A DNA stretch of 57,103 bases from an uncultured beta proteobacterium (GTDB taxonomy: Bacteria; Pseudomonadota; Gammaproteobacteria; Burkholderiales; Burkholderiaceae_C), in assembly GCA_903885585.1 (NCBI GenBank), contig CAISJH010000429.1, positions 1 through 57,103 of the forward strand. Direction: 5' to 3'. Of the stretch, positions 43,744 to 50,999 are shown one piece after another (positions within the stretch are counted from its first letter, which is position 1; each line of letters starts with the position of its first letter). Below the pieces are notes generated by a model, which was not told where the DNA came from, ran no database searches, and saw only the letters and a program-made list of their open reading frames with translations. Both the position numbers and the translations under genes were made by a program.

Positions 43744-44372
43744 TGACGATTCCCGACCCTTAAGGCACCGTCCGAGCCACAGACGCCCGGAAGGTGCGTA
43801 AGCATAGTGGGGGACGTGGCGTTGCTGATCAACGTCGGCGGCGATGTCGACTACAGCGAATTGCAGGCGTCGCAGTCGGCGGACGTGCTGCAAAGCACCC
43901 AGCGCGTCCAGCCTGCCTGGGTTTGCCTGGCCTCAGACGCCTAACCCTTGAGGCGGCGCACGGATCTGCCCAACCGGAGCGAAGTGCCCATCAGCCGCCC
44001 ATTGCTGCTTTCGGCTAGTGGCCGAGAGCGGTGCGGTCGGTGGTGTGCGATTCCCTAGTTCTCGCCAGCCTTCGACTCGCACACACCGCCCTGAAACCCG
44101 CATGAATCCTAGGGGTCGCCTCGGGACAGTCCTGAGGCTGGCAGAGAACAGAGCGGGTCTTGGCGCTGGAAACGGCCGAATTCGACGGCTCGGCGCGCGC
44201 GGCAGTCCTGAGGCAGAACCCCGTTTCCCATGGGGAAAGGACAAAAAAATGGGCCCAGAGAAGTCTCTGGGCCCTTGGTGCTGGTGGACCTTCCAAGCGG
44301 CCGTTGCCTGCGAGGCATCCTGAGAGCGCACCCACGTTGCGCCGCTCAGCCAGCGCTAAGTTCGGGTTGCTG
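43744..44372. other. Gene-poor region with remnants
   Basis: 629 bases between two minus-strand genes. A short coding-like frame on the plus strand (43807-43944: GTG start, VALLINVGGDVDYSELQ, ending WVCLASDA) may be the tail of a lost gene. The rest, up to the terminator at 44241-44274, shows no convincing gene. Its track ORFs on both strands have skewed, repetitive composition. Confidence 0.4.
44241..44274 (-). terminator. Rho-independent terminator for the minus-strand operon
   Basis: GGGCCCAGAG (44251-44260) pairs with CTCTGGGCCC (44265-44274). On the minus strand the hairpin is followed by ATTTTTTTGT, so it ends transcription of the 45932-44373 operon. Confidence 0.92.
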
Positions 44373-44861
44373 TCAAGCCTCCGTCCTAGCGAGTGCCGCC
44401 ATGACATCCGGCTGCTGTCTCGCGAGGCGAAAGAGTCCGCGCAATTCCTCGAACTCGTCCGCCGAAAAGTCCATCTGATGCCCGCTGTACCGCAAGCGGT
44501 AGCCGCCACCAGCCCCTGTCACCGGCGGCCCATCCAACGAATAGGTTCCGCTCTGGGTGGGCGGGTTTGCAGACGAATCTTCCAGGATCTGAGACAGCTC
44601 CTGAAACTGCATGAAGCTTTTGATCGGTAGCATCGAGCGGTGGGTGTTGAGCGCAAGCACCGCGTTGAGCGAAGTGCTGGAGAGCAGCAGCTTGAGGCTG
44701 TATCGCTTGAATTCGATGTCGATGCGCTGGATGGGGGGCGATAGGTAAGTCAGTTGTCCCTCGTTCAGCGGCTTCTTAGGATTTATGTAGACCGGCTCGG
44801 GCAAGACCCCTCTGGCGATCATTCGCATCGCCTCACTCAACTCCTGTGCTTCATGTTCCAT
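44373..44861 (-). CDS. Unknown protein in the TcpQ/HU operon
   Basis: 162 residues with GGAG before the ATG. The segment VYINPKKPLNEGQLTYLSPP leads to a beta-rich region and a C-terminal helix (SADEFEELRGLFRLARQQPD). No signal or membrane segment and no family recognised. It is the last gene of a three-gene minus-strand operon and is followed by a strong terminator. Confidence 0.75.
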   Translation of the reverse strand: MEHEAQELSEAMRMIARGVLPEPVYINPKKPLNEGQLTYLSPPIQRIDIEFKRYSLKLLLSSTSLNAVLALNTHRSMLPIKSFMQFQELSQILEDSSANPPTQSGTYSLDGPPVTGAGGGYRLRYSGHQMDFSADEFEELRGLFRLARQQPDVMAALARTEA

Positions 44862-44955
44862 CGCTGTCGTCTCCTGATGCGCAGTGAACTTTGGGGCAGC
44901 GGACGAACCGCGGATTCAATGCAGTGGCCTCTCCGCCACCGCTTGTTCTTCAACC

Positions 44956-45279
44956 TCAGCTCTTGTCCTTTGATGCGAGCTCAAGGTTCTTGCCAGACGC
45001 GATCGCCTCTCGAAACCTCGTCCCAGCCTGCCACTTGGGCACCCTGGTCGGCTTCAGGCTGACGACCTCGCGGTTCGGAATACGTACTTGCCGCGCGGCG
45101 CGTTTTTCCACGCGCCAGGTTCCCCAACCGGCAATGGTGACTGACTCGCCGCGGCGCAGCGAGTCAGTCACCGTGTCTTGCAAGGCCGAGAGCATCGCTT
45201 CGATCCTGGCCTTGGGAAGTGCGGCTGCTTGGGCTGCGAGCCGCTGGGCAATCTCGTCGACCAGCTGAGTCCGGTTCAT
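44956..45279 (-). CDS. HU/IHF-like DNA-binding protein
   Basis: 107 residues. MNRTQLVDEIAQRL opens the HU fold, with AMLSALQDTVTDSLRRGESVTIAGWGTW and the arm region starting RQVRIPNREV, although the usual GRNPQTG arm motif is altered. HU-type proteins bend DNA and organise the nucleoid. The start overlaps the stop of the TcpQ-like gene by a few bases (ATGA-type), so their translation is probably coupled. A DNA-bending protein coupled to a pilus lipoprotein is an unusual pairing. Confidence 0.9.
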   Translation of the reverse strand: MNRTQLVDEIAQRLAAQAAALPKARIEAMLSALQDTVTDSLRRGESVTIAGWGTWRVEKRAARQVRIPNREVVSLKPTRVPKWQAGTRFREAIASGKNLELASKDKS

Positions 45280-45932
45280 GGGGACCCAACCTCGCGAACG
45301 TGCAACGCGTGGCGCCCAAAAAATGTGGCCTGTAGCGGATAGCCGGCCGTGCGCAGCCCTTCCAGCAGACGCAAGACGGCGTGCTCCAGCGAGCTGTCCT
45401 GTGCCACCAGCGCTGTGCCTGTGATGCGTGGGTCGATCTCCGTCTCCCAAACGACCTCCACGCCAAGCGGCGCGGCCCACCTTTGCAGCGTTTTGCTGAC
45501 CCGCTGGTCCGATGTCCGCATCTCCCAAGTCAGTTGCGGCACCAACAAGGTCGCCGGTGCTGGGGCCGCGATCCTGTTGTCCCTGGCGAGTGCGGCCATC
45601 GCGGCGATGTCGAGCTTGGCGTTGCTTGGCGACGAGGTCGGCGCGCGACTGATCTCACCAGGCCTTGGTTGTTTGGCCTGCTCTGCCGGGAGGGTCTGCT
45701 GTGCCAGAGCGCCCATCATCTGAAACGAGGCACCGCCTCTCGCTAACGCCTCATCGCGCTGGGCTTGTTGCTGCACTGTGGTGGGTGTTTTGGCTCGCGG
45801 CACCTCCAGGTACCCGCGCAGCTGCGCTACAGGCACCGGCTGGGGCGCCTGCGTGCGCGCTGCACACCCGACCAGCACCGCTGCGGCACACACAAGCGCC
45901 AGCCTTGCGCCACATCTCGAAGTTTGCGTCAT
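45276..45932 (-). CDS. TcpQ-like lipoprotein (third copy)
   Basis: 218 residues with a lipobox (AVLVGCAAR). A disordered linker is followed by a TcpQ-type domain in the last 100 residues: LTWEMRTSDQRVSKTLQRWA, then VEVVWETEIDP and SLEHAVLRLLEGLRTAGYPL. TcpQ/PilL lipoproteins cap or stabilise the pilus secretin. This copy lies 37 kb from the pilus cluster and is read in the opposite direction. It could be the true PilL lipoprotein of this system or serve another secretin. Confidence 0.8.
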   Translation of the reverse strand: MTQTSRCGARLALVCAAAVLVGCAARTQAPQPVPVAQLRGYLEVPRAKTPTTVQQQAQRDEALARGGASFQMMGALAQQTLPAEQAKQPRPGEISRAPTSSPSNAKLDIAAMAALARDNRIAAPAPATLLVPQLTWEMRTSDQRVSKTLQRWAAPLGVEVVWETEIDPRITGTALVAQDSSLEHAVLRLLEGLRTAGYPLQATFFGRHALHVREVGSP

Positions 45933-45962
45933 GCCTTCATGGCCTCCAAGAGTCTGATGCGC

Positions 45963-45987
45963 ATTATGAGTGCGTGGCCCTCATAAT
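45963..45987. promoter_or_regulatory. Perfect 8-bp inverted repeat in a divergent promoter
   Basis: ATTATGAG (45963-45970) and CTCATAAT (45980-45987) form a perfect inverted repeat with a 9-base spacer. It lies between the TcpQ/HU operon (start 45932) and the plus-strand genes starting at 46097. Its place close to the minus-strand start suggests an operator for a dimeric regulator. Confidence 0.5.
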
Positions 45988-46096
45988 CATCAGGCCGCTT
46001 CCTTGGTTGGGTCGGCGGCAGAGTGATCAGGCGCGGTTACCCGGGCGCCGAGTCGACGCCCGGGGTCTTTTCCCCCCCCACACCTTCGTCACGCAG

Positions 46097-46429
46097 ATGA
46101 GCCATCCAGGTCTCGATGAGCAGCAGGCGTTGTCCCAGCTGGGACTTGTTCTCAAGGAGTTGTCAACGCAGGCAGGGGGGAGGCCAGTTGCGTTGCTTTA
46201 CGACCCGCAGCGCGGTTTTGTCTGCACGGTTGCGCCTCTTTGCGCGCCTCCTCCCCAGCTCGAGGCGGAGCAGTCGCCGGCGGCACGGAGCTTTCGTGTT
46301 GAGGCACCTACGGACTGGTGGCGCAGTTGCGTGGCGGGTGCCGTGGCCATGCTCAGCGCTGCGCAGTTTGTGCCCGGCAGCCTTGTCGGCTTACTGTGGA
46401 AAAAAGCCAAATCCAATTCGTCGTTATGA
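46097..46429 (+). CDS. Small unknown protein
   Basis: The ATG at 46097 gives 110 residues. The track frame from 45665 overlaps the divergent gene and is not credible upstream. The C-terminal part is hydrophobic (SCVAGAVAMLSAAQFVPGSLVGLLW) and ends in a basic tail, suggesting membrane association. The stop overlaps the next start by ATGA. No family recognised. Confidence 0.5.
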   Translation: MSHPGLDEQQALSQLGLVLKELSTQAGGRPVALLYDPQRGFVCTVAPLCAPPPQLEAEQSPAARSFRVEAPTDWWRSCVAGAVAMLSAAQFVPGSLVGLLWKKAKSNSSL

Positions 46430-47508
46430 CGGAACCCCTTTTTATACTCAGTGCCCGCTCCCAATTAATCAATGCAATGTCGTGCAATACAGCTGACTTG
46501 ACGCGCCAGGCTCACGCACTCGAGAGCTCTGGCGCCTACCGGGCCTTGGCGCGCTTTTCGCCCAAGCTGAGTTGGGGCGACCCCACGTGCGAGCCGGCAG
46601 ATGAGCCGGTCAGGCTCATGGCGCTCAGCGTGGACGGGTTTGAGTCTGATGGTCGGCACTGCGTCTGCCGCTTGGCCTACGTCGTCGCGGACTTCGAGCC
46701 CAAGACCGGACTGGTGTGGCGCGTGTCGTCGCGCTATGAGTCTTTGCATGACCCGCGCAGGCCTGTGCCGGATGGATGGTTCGATGCTGTTGGGCTGCAT
46801 CCTGGCAGCCTGCGGGGCCAGCTGATCGATCGCGCAAGGGTGGAACGAGACTTGGCGCAGGTCAGCTTGGTGGTCTCGCACAGTGCAGCCTTCGACAGGG
46901 CGGCAATGGAGTCGACCCTCGGAGGAGGCTTCAGACACAAGCACTGGGCCTGCTCTTCGGACCTGCACTGGGGCCATGGCCAAAGTAGCGACCTTGAGTT
47001 GTTGCTGATGCGCCGAGCTGGCATGTTTCTGGGTGCGCATGCCTCGCCGCTCGCGCGTGCCGATGCGCTCTTGCATCTGTTGGCTATGCCGGGAGACTCA
47101 ACGCAGGTTGGGCCGATGCTGCTGCAGGTGTTGGTCGCTGCCAAGCAGCGCTCCTACCGCGTCTGGGTTGACGACTCCGTTTTCCAGCGCCATGCGCATG
47201 CGCTTGTCGCACATGGATTTGCACCTCAGCGTCGCGAGCTCGAGTCTGGAAGCCGCGCCAGCCCCGTCGGATGGGCCAAGGATGTGGGAATCGACCTGGA
47301 AAGCACGCTCGCGTGGCTGGACGGTCTGGGTATTCACGCGGGGCTGGTGGTCGATGTGCTCACCGGAAAGGAGCGCTTCACCAGCCGCTACAGGACTCAG
47401 GGTGTTCCCGTGTTCGAGTCGGCTAAGTCGCAGGCATCGCCCACACCGGCCGGATTCGTCACGTCGCATCAGCGGGCGCAGCCGCCCGGGCTGCGGCACC
47501 AGCATTGA
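46426..47508 (+). CDS. DnaQ-like 3'-5' exonuclease
   Basis: Start at ATG 46426 (overlapping the previous stop) or ATG 46477, neither with a strong ribosome-binding site. The frame from 46318 is too long. Residues about 60-230 have the DEDDh exonuclease layout: VRLMALSVDGFESDG at Exo I, LVVSHSAAFDRAAME at Exo II, AHASPLARADALLHLLA at Exo III, and WACSSDLHWG as in PolIII epsilon-like proteins. Exo I reads DGFE instead of the usual DxE, so activity is uncertain. The C-terminal 130 residues are an extra domain. Confidence 0.8.
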   Translation: MTEPLFILSARSQLINAMSCNTADLTRQAHALESSGAYRALARFSPKLSWGDPTCEPADEPVRLMALSVDGFESDGRHCVCRLAYVVADFEPKTGLVWRVSSRYESLHDPRRPVPDGWFDAVGLHPGSLRGQLIDRARVERDLAQVSLVVSHSAAFDRAAMESTLGGGFRHKHWACSSDLHWGHGQSSDLELLLMRRAGMFLGAHASPLARADALLHLLAMPGDSTQVGPMLLQVLVAAKQRSYRVWVDDSVFQRHAHALVAHGFAPQRRELESGSRASPVGWAKDVGIDLESTLAWLDGLGIHAGLVVDVLTGKERFTSRYRTQGVPVFESAKSQASPTPAGFVTSHQRAQPPGLRHQH

Positions 47509-47517
47509 GTGCCGACA

Positions 47518-47976
47518 ATGGACTCTCCATCGGTTTACAAGAAGGTCTCGCTGAAGCTGGACCTGGATCGATACGCTGCACTGAGGCTACTCGGCTTCAA
47601 GCGCGACCTAGCAAACCAGGCGCTACTGATCGAGGCGCTTGACGCCTTTCTGGCTCGTCAGCGGCAGGGGCGGCAGGTGCACGCTATCGACGCAGTGCAC
47701 GTGGTGACCGGTCAGGCCGTCGATGATGAAGCGGACCGCCCCTGTGTATGGATCGAGTCTGTGTGGGCCACTGCAGAGGCTGCACAGCAACGCGTGGCCG
47801 CGCTGGAGCAATTCCTGCGGGATGCGGCAGCCGGCCTGGGCGCGCCAGCGGACCTGGTGGGGCTGACTGCATTGCAGCGCAAGACGCTGCAGCAGGCTGT
47901 GCGCGGTCAAGATGCGCACGTGACCGTAGGCCGGCACGGCGTGCGCTGGAGCACCGAATCCAGGCCCCTGTCCTGA
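47518..47976 (+). CDS. Unknown protein with ribbon-helix-helix-like N-terminus
   Basis: The ATG at 47518 (or GTG 47509) gives 152 residues. The first 40, YKKVSLKLDLDRYAALRLLG followed by two helices, resemble CopG-type ribbon-helix-helix DNA-binding domains. The rest contains VDDEADRPCVWIESVWATAEAAQQRV and is helical. It could be a regulator of the adjacent genes. It ends four bases before the convergent gene at 47981. Confidence 0.6.
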   Translation: MDSPSVYKKVSLKLDLDRYAALRLLGFKRDLANQALLIEALDAFLARQRQGRQVHAIDAVHVVTGQAVDDEADRPCVWIESVWATAEAAQQRVAALEQFLRDAAAGLGAPADLVGLTALQRKTLQQAVRGQDAHVTVGRHGVRWSTESRPLS

Positions 47977-47980
47977 GTCT

Positions 47981-48364
47981 TCAGTTTGGGGTGAACACCA
48001 TCTCGACGCAGACCTGAAGCTGGCCGGTGGCAGTGGTCTTCACCATGCGCTCGGCCACGCGCGCGCCGGCTACAGCAGTCTTGAGCACAGACACGGACGC
48101 ATCGTCCCTGACCACGCTCTCCTGGCCTGAGACCACTCCCCTCGATTGCCGCAGGTAGGCGCCGATTGCGCGCATTTGCGCCAGCTCGTAAGCCGCTTTG
48201 TCCGTTGGCGTACGGGCATTGGCGCATGCGCTCGAGCGCGGCTCGGAGGATGTCGTGGCGACATCCTGAACGCCCGAGCCTGTTGCGCCAGTTGTGCCTG
48301 TTGCGAAACTCGCCTGTGAAAGCAATAGCAACGCCAACATTCTGCATAGTCTTTCGAAAGCCAT
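47981..48364 (-). CDS. Small exported protein
   Basis: The ATG at 48364 gives 127 residues with a signal peptide (RMLALLLLSQASFATG). The track start at 48403 is less likely because it would run through an inverted repeat. The mature part is Ser/Thr/Ala-rich, then helical (YELAQMRAIGAYLRQSRG), with two cysteines (SSACANA and LQVCVEM). No family recognised. Confidence 0.7.
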   Translation of the reverse strand: MAFERLCRMLALLLLSQASFATGTTGATGSGVQDVATTSSEPRSSACANARTPTDKAAYELAQMRAIGAYLRQSRGVVSGQESVVRDDASVSVLKTAVAGARVAERMVKTTATGQLQVCVEMVFTPN

Positions 48365-48373
48365 AGTCCTATT

Positions 48374-48403
48374 GTGAGGGTGCGTCTTATGTTGTACCCT
48401 CAC
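48374..48403. promoter_or_regulatory. Inverted repeat upstream of the exported protein gene
   Basis: GTGAGGGT (48374-48381) and ACCCTCAC (48396-48403) form a perfect 8-bp inverted repeat 9 bases upstream of the minus-strand ATG at 48364. It could be an operator or a hairpin in the 5' leader. The region to 48539 is AT-rich and also serves the divergent lipoprotein gene. Confidence 0.5.
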
Positions 48404-48539
48404 TTATTCTGGGCTTGTGATGTATGTCTTGCCTTTTGTTGTGCTAACGCAACGTAACACGCACTGCGTGCTAATTGCCGGTGCATAGTTGGTTTGCGGA
48501 AGTACCTATAACTGTTCTCTTCTTGCTATATTGAAGTCC

Positions 48540-49298
48540 ATGAATACTTCGATCACCTCTTTTGTGGCCCGCAAGCCTGTTGGCACTGGGCCCTCTCGAC
48601 TCTCGCTCGCGTTCGCGGTGGGGGCTGTCTTGGTAAGCCTTGGTCTGGGCGGATGCTCCACCAAGCCCACAGCTTCCTCGATCGTCAAGGAGGAAGCAAA
48701 GCTTGCAGAGGCGCGGGAGGATATGGAGAAAGCCCGCCTGAAGCGTCAGAACGAGTCCATGGAGAAGTTCATGGACAAGACCCCTTCCTGGGTCGTTTCT
48801 CCTCCGCGCGCTGACGCTGACCACGTCTACGCGGTCGGGGAGGCCCAGTCCAAGCGGCTGGATCTGGCACGCCAAAAGGCTCGCCTGTTGGCGGAGTTCG
48901 GCCTGGCCAAGCAGTACCGGCAGGCGCTCTCAGGCTCGGAGAGGTTGTTCCAGTCCGATGGCGTGAGTGGCACCGCAACGGAACGCTATACCGTGCTGAT
49001 CGACAAGCTGGTGGACCGTGTGCCTCTGGTCGGACACGAGTTGGTTAAGCAAGAAACCATCGTCGTCGACGGCACGTATCACACGTACATGCTCTTCAAG
49101 TTGTCCCTGGCAAACATGCAGCGCATTTTGGCCAAGCAGCGCGAGGACAATCTCGATCGCTCGATAGACCAACAATTCGAGGATCTGGATAAGCGGTTGC
49201 GTCAGTACCGCGACGATCTGAAAAAAGCGGCGCCCACCACTCCCACAACCGGAGCACCGGTTGAGTCTGCGCCGACAGAGGTTAAATCGAATACTTAA
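48540..49298 (+). CDS. LPP20-like lipoprotein
   Basis: The ATG at 48540 gives 252 residues. The track start at 48489 lies in the promoter region. A lipobox (LGLGGC) is followed by a charged coiled coil (KLAEAREDMEKARLKRQNESMEKF) and an LPP20-type domain: TPSWVVSPPRADADHVYAVGEA, then QKARLLAEFGLAKQYRQ. LPP20-family lipoproteins sit in the outer membrane, and some take part in flagellar or secretion assemblies. The C-terminus is a Pro/Thr-rich tail. H-NS follows 37 bases later. Confidence 0.82.
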   Translation: MNTSITSFVARKPVGTGPSRLSLAFAVGAVLVSLGLGGCSTKPTASSIVKEEAKLAEAREDMEKARLKRQNESMEKFMDKTPSWVVSPPRADADHVYAVGEAQSKRLDLARQKARLLAEFGLAKQYRQALSGSERLFQSDGVSGTATERYTVLIDKLVDRVPLVGHELVKQETIVVDGTYHTYMLFKLSLANMQRILAKQREDNLDRSIDQQFEDLDKRLRQYRDDLKKAAPTTPTTGAPVESAPTEVKSNT

Positions 49299-49335
49299 TA
49301 GGTATACTCTTTATTCACCCAGTTTGGAAGTGCCC

Positions 49336-49704
49336 ATGACGCCTACCCTTGAAGAGTTGCTGGCTCAGAAAAAACAGATCGACGCTGCCATCGAGGCCGA
49401 GCGCGCCCGTGTGCGCGACGCCGGCATGCAGACCATTCGCGAGGTAATCCAGCGCCTGGCCCTCACGAAAGAGGATCTCGACCAACTGTTTCCCAACGCG
49501 CCTGCCGTGCGCGCACCATCCGCAGTAGCGGCGGCTGTAGGGGAGAAGCAGGCACACCCGAACCGCGGCGTCAAACTGCCACCCAAGTACATGGACCCTG
49601 CCACGGGCAACAAGTGGTCTGGGCGCGGCTTGAAGCCCCGCTGGATTACTGATCACGAGTCCCGGGGGCTGTCGATCGACGATTTCCTGGTTCGCGGCAA
49701 ATAG
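49336..49704 (+). CDS. hns: H-NS family nucleoid protein
   Basis: 122 residues from ATG 49336. An N-terminal coiled coil for dimerisation (LEELLAQKKQIDAAIEAERARV) is joined by a linker to the C-terminal DNA-binding motif KYMDPATGNKWSGRGLKPRWI, which is the hallmark of betaproteobacterial H-NS proteins. These proteins bind AT-rich DNA and silence horizontally acquired genes. Plasmid copies often reduce the cost of carriage by topping up the host pool. The leader contains TATACT in an AT-rich patch, a possible autoregulated promoter. Confidence 0.95.
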   Translation: MTPTLEELLAQKKQIDAAIEAERARVRDAGMQTIREVIQRLALTKEDLDQLFPNAPAVRAPSAVAAAVGEKQAHPNRGVKLPPKYMDPATGNKWSGRGLKPRWITDHESRGLSIDDFLVRGK

Positions 49705-49710
49705 CACTCC

Positions 49711-49738
49711 CGTTCGCATCGTGCTCACGATGCGAACG
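49711..49738. terminator. Strong hairpin after hns
   Basis: CGTTCGCATCGT (49711-49722) pairs perfectly with ACGATGCGAACG (49727-49738) around a 4-base loop, seven bases after the hns stop. No T-run follows, so it may be a transcript-stabilising hairpin or an atypical terminator. Confidence 0.6.
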
Positions 49739-49770
49739 TCAACCCCCCCCTGAAGGAGGGGGCTTGAGGG

Positions 49771-50133
49771 TCACAAGACCCGAAGGCCCTGGTTGACCAG
49801 ACCAAGAAGGGAGTTGATACGCTTGAGCACGCCGGCAATCTGCTGGGGCGACCACTTCCAGTCCAACATGGTCAACACAGTGCCCCACAGGACGTGATCA
49901 GGATGGAGCTTGGCCGCAGGGCGCGCCTGGATGCGCCGAGACCGGCTCAACGCCTGCGCCGGCAAGCTCGCGTAGGACCCGTCACTGCCCACGTTGCGGG
50001 CAAGCTCGCGGCTGATGGTCCCGGACGAGCGCCCGAGCGCTCGCGCTATGGCCCGAACCGTCGAACGCCCCTGACGCAGGCTTGCAATCGTCATGCGCTC
50101 CTCAGGCTGAAGCTGTCGGTATGTCGTACTGGT
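49771..50133 (-). pseudogene. IS30-family transposase fragment
   Basis: The minus strand encodes YRQLQPEERMTIASLRQGRS followed by a helix-turn-helix, TVRAIARALGRSSGTISREL, and then RRIQARPAAKLHPDHVLW and WSPQQIAGVLK. This is the N-terminal quarter of an IS30-type transposase. The DDE catalytic domain is missing, and the frame ends in unrelated residues (LLGLVNQGLRVL). A stop codon lies right before YRQLQ, so the start is lost too. The element is dead. Confidence 0.85.
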
Positions 50134-50215
50134 TTACATCTTTGCACCTTACCCGAGGTGGGGTGTTGCACTTCAGATTTGAGGCCGTCCATCTTCAGCA
50201 GGTTCATTTGTCGTT

Positions 50216-50767
50216 ATGAAAGCAGCCCTCTTCTTGGCCGCGAGCCTGGCTCTCGGGGCCCCCTCTGCAGCGCAGACCCTCTACAAGTGCGGCAATACCT
50301 ACAGCCAAATCCCTTGCGCCCCGGACGCAAAAAAGATCGAGGTGAAACCAGCCGTTGGAGTCGATTGCTCGAACTACAACCACATGTTCACCGAGGCTTG
50401 CCGTAGCTCGTCATCCGGCGGTGCGGACAGCGTGTCCAAGGCCAGAGATAAGGTGAAGAAGCAAATTGAAGCGCTACCTCCGAGTGTGCCGCCGTCCTCT
50501 GACGACATCGAGGCCAATAAGAGACGCTGCCTTGCTCGGATCATGGCGATGCTCAAGGACCCCGAATCCGCCAGAGTCGGGGAGGTGACGAGATCTGCCG
50601 GACCGGCCCCGGATTACGACAGCTCACTCGGCTGGTTTGCTAGCGTTTCATACACAGTGAGCATCAATGCTAAGAACAGCTACGGCGGGTATACGGGAAG
50701 CAGAGTGTGGGCGTGCTCGTTCGATCTAAAGGAACGAGAGCTTCTGAAGGCTCGATCATTCGAGTAA
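50216..50767 (+). CDS. Exported protein with DUF4124-like start
   Basis: 183 residues with a signal peptide ending APSAAQ. The first mature residues, TLYKCGNTYSQIPCAPDAKK, resemble the DUF4124 opening (YKCxxxGxxxYSxxPC). A charged helical middle (EANKRRCLARIMAMLKDPESA) leads to a beta C-terminal part with ASVSYTVSINAKNSYGGYTG and a final VWACSFD. Six or more cysteines fit a periplasmic disulfide-rich protein. It stands alone between the IS30 fragment and traN. Confidence 0.75.
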   Translation: MKAALFLAASLALGAPSAAQTLYKCGNTYSQIPCAPDAKKIEVKPAVGVDCSNYNHMFTEACRSSSSGGADSVSKARDKVKKQIEALPPSVPPSSDDIEANKRRCLARIMAMLKDPESARVGEVTRSAGPAPDYDSSLGWFASVSYTVSINAKNSYGGYTGSRVWACSFDLKERELLKARSFE

Positions 50768-50999
50768 TGGCTGAGATTCACGGCGACGAAGATGCCTGAC
50801 CATTCCATCGAGCGGATGTCTTGCCGGCTGCGCCGTCAAGCCACCCCCCGCCGGCCGCAGGGCAAGGCAGGGCAGGGCGTGGAGTGGAACACTCTTGCTG
50901 GCATCGATTCGGCTGCCGTGCGGTTGCGTAGTATGTTGCATCGCTTTCTGGAAGCAATTATTCTGATTCGCAACGTAGACTTGGACGTTGGGTGCCCAG

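Noticed and set aside
43933-44509. Several minus- and plus-strand frames of 100-160 residues
   Set aside because: They overlap the terminator at 44241-44274 and each other, and have skewed Arg/Pro-rich composition typical of non-coding high-GC DNA.
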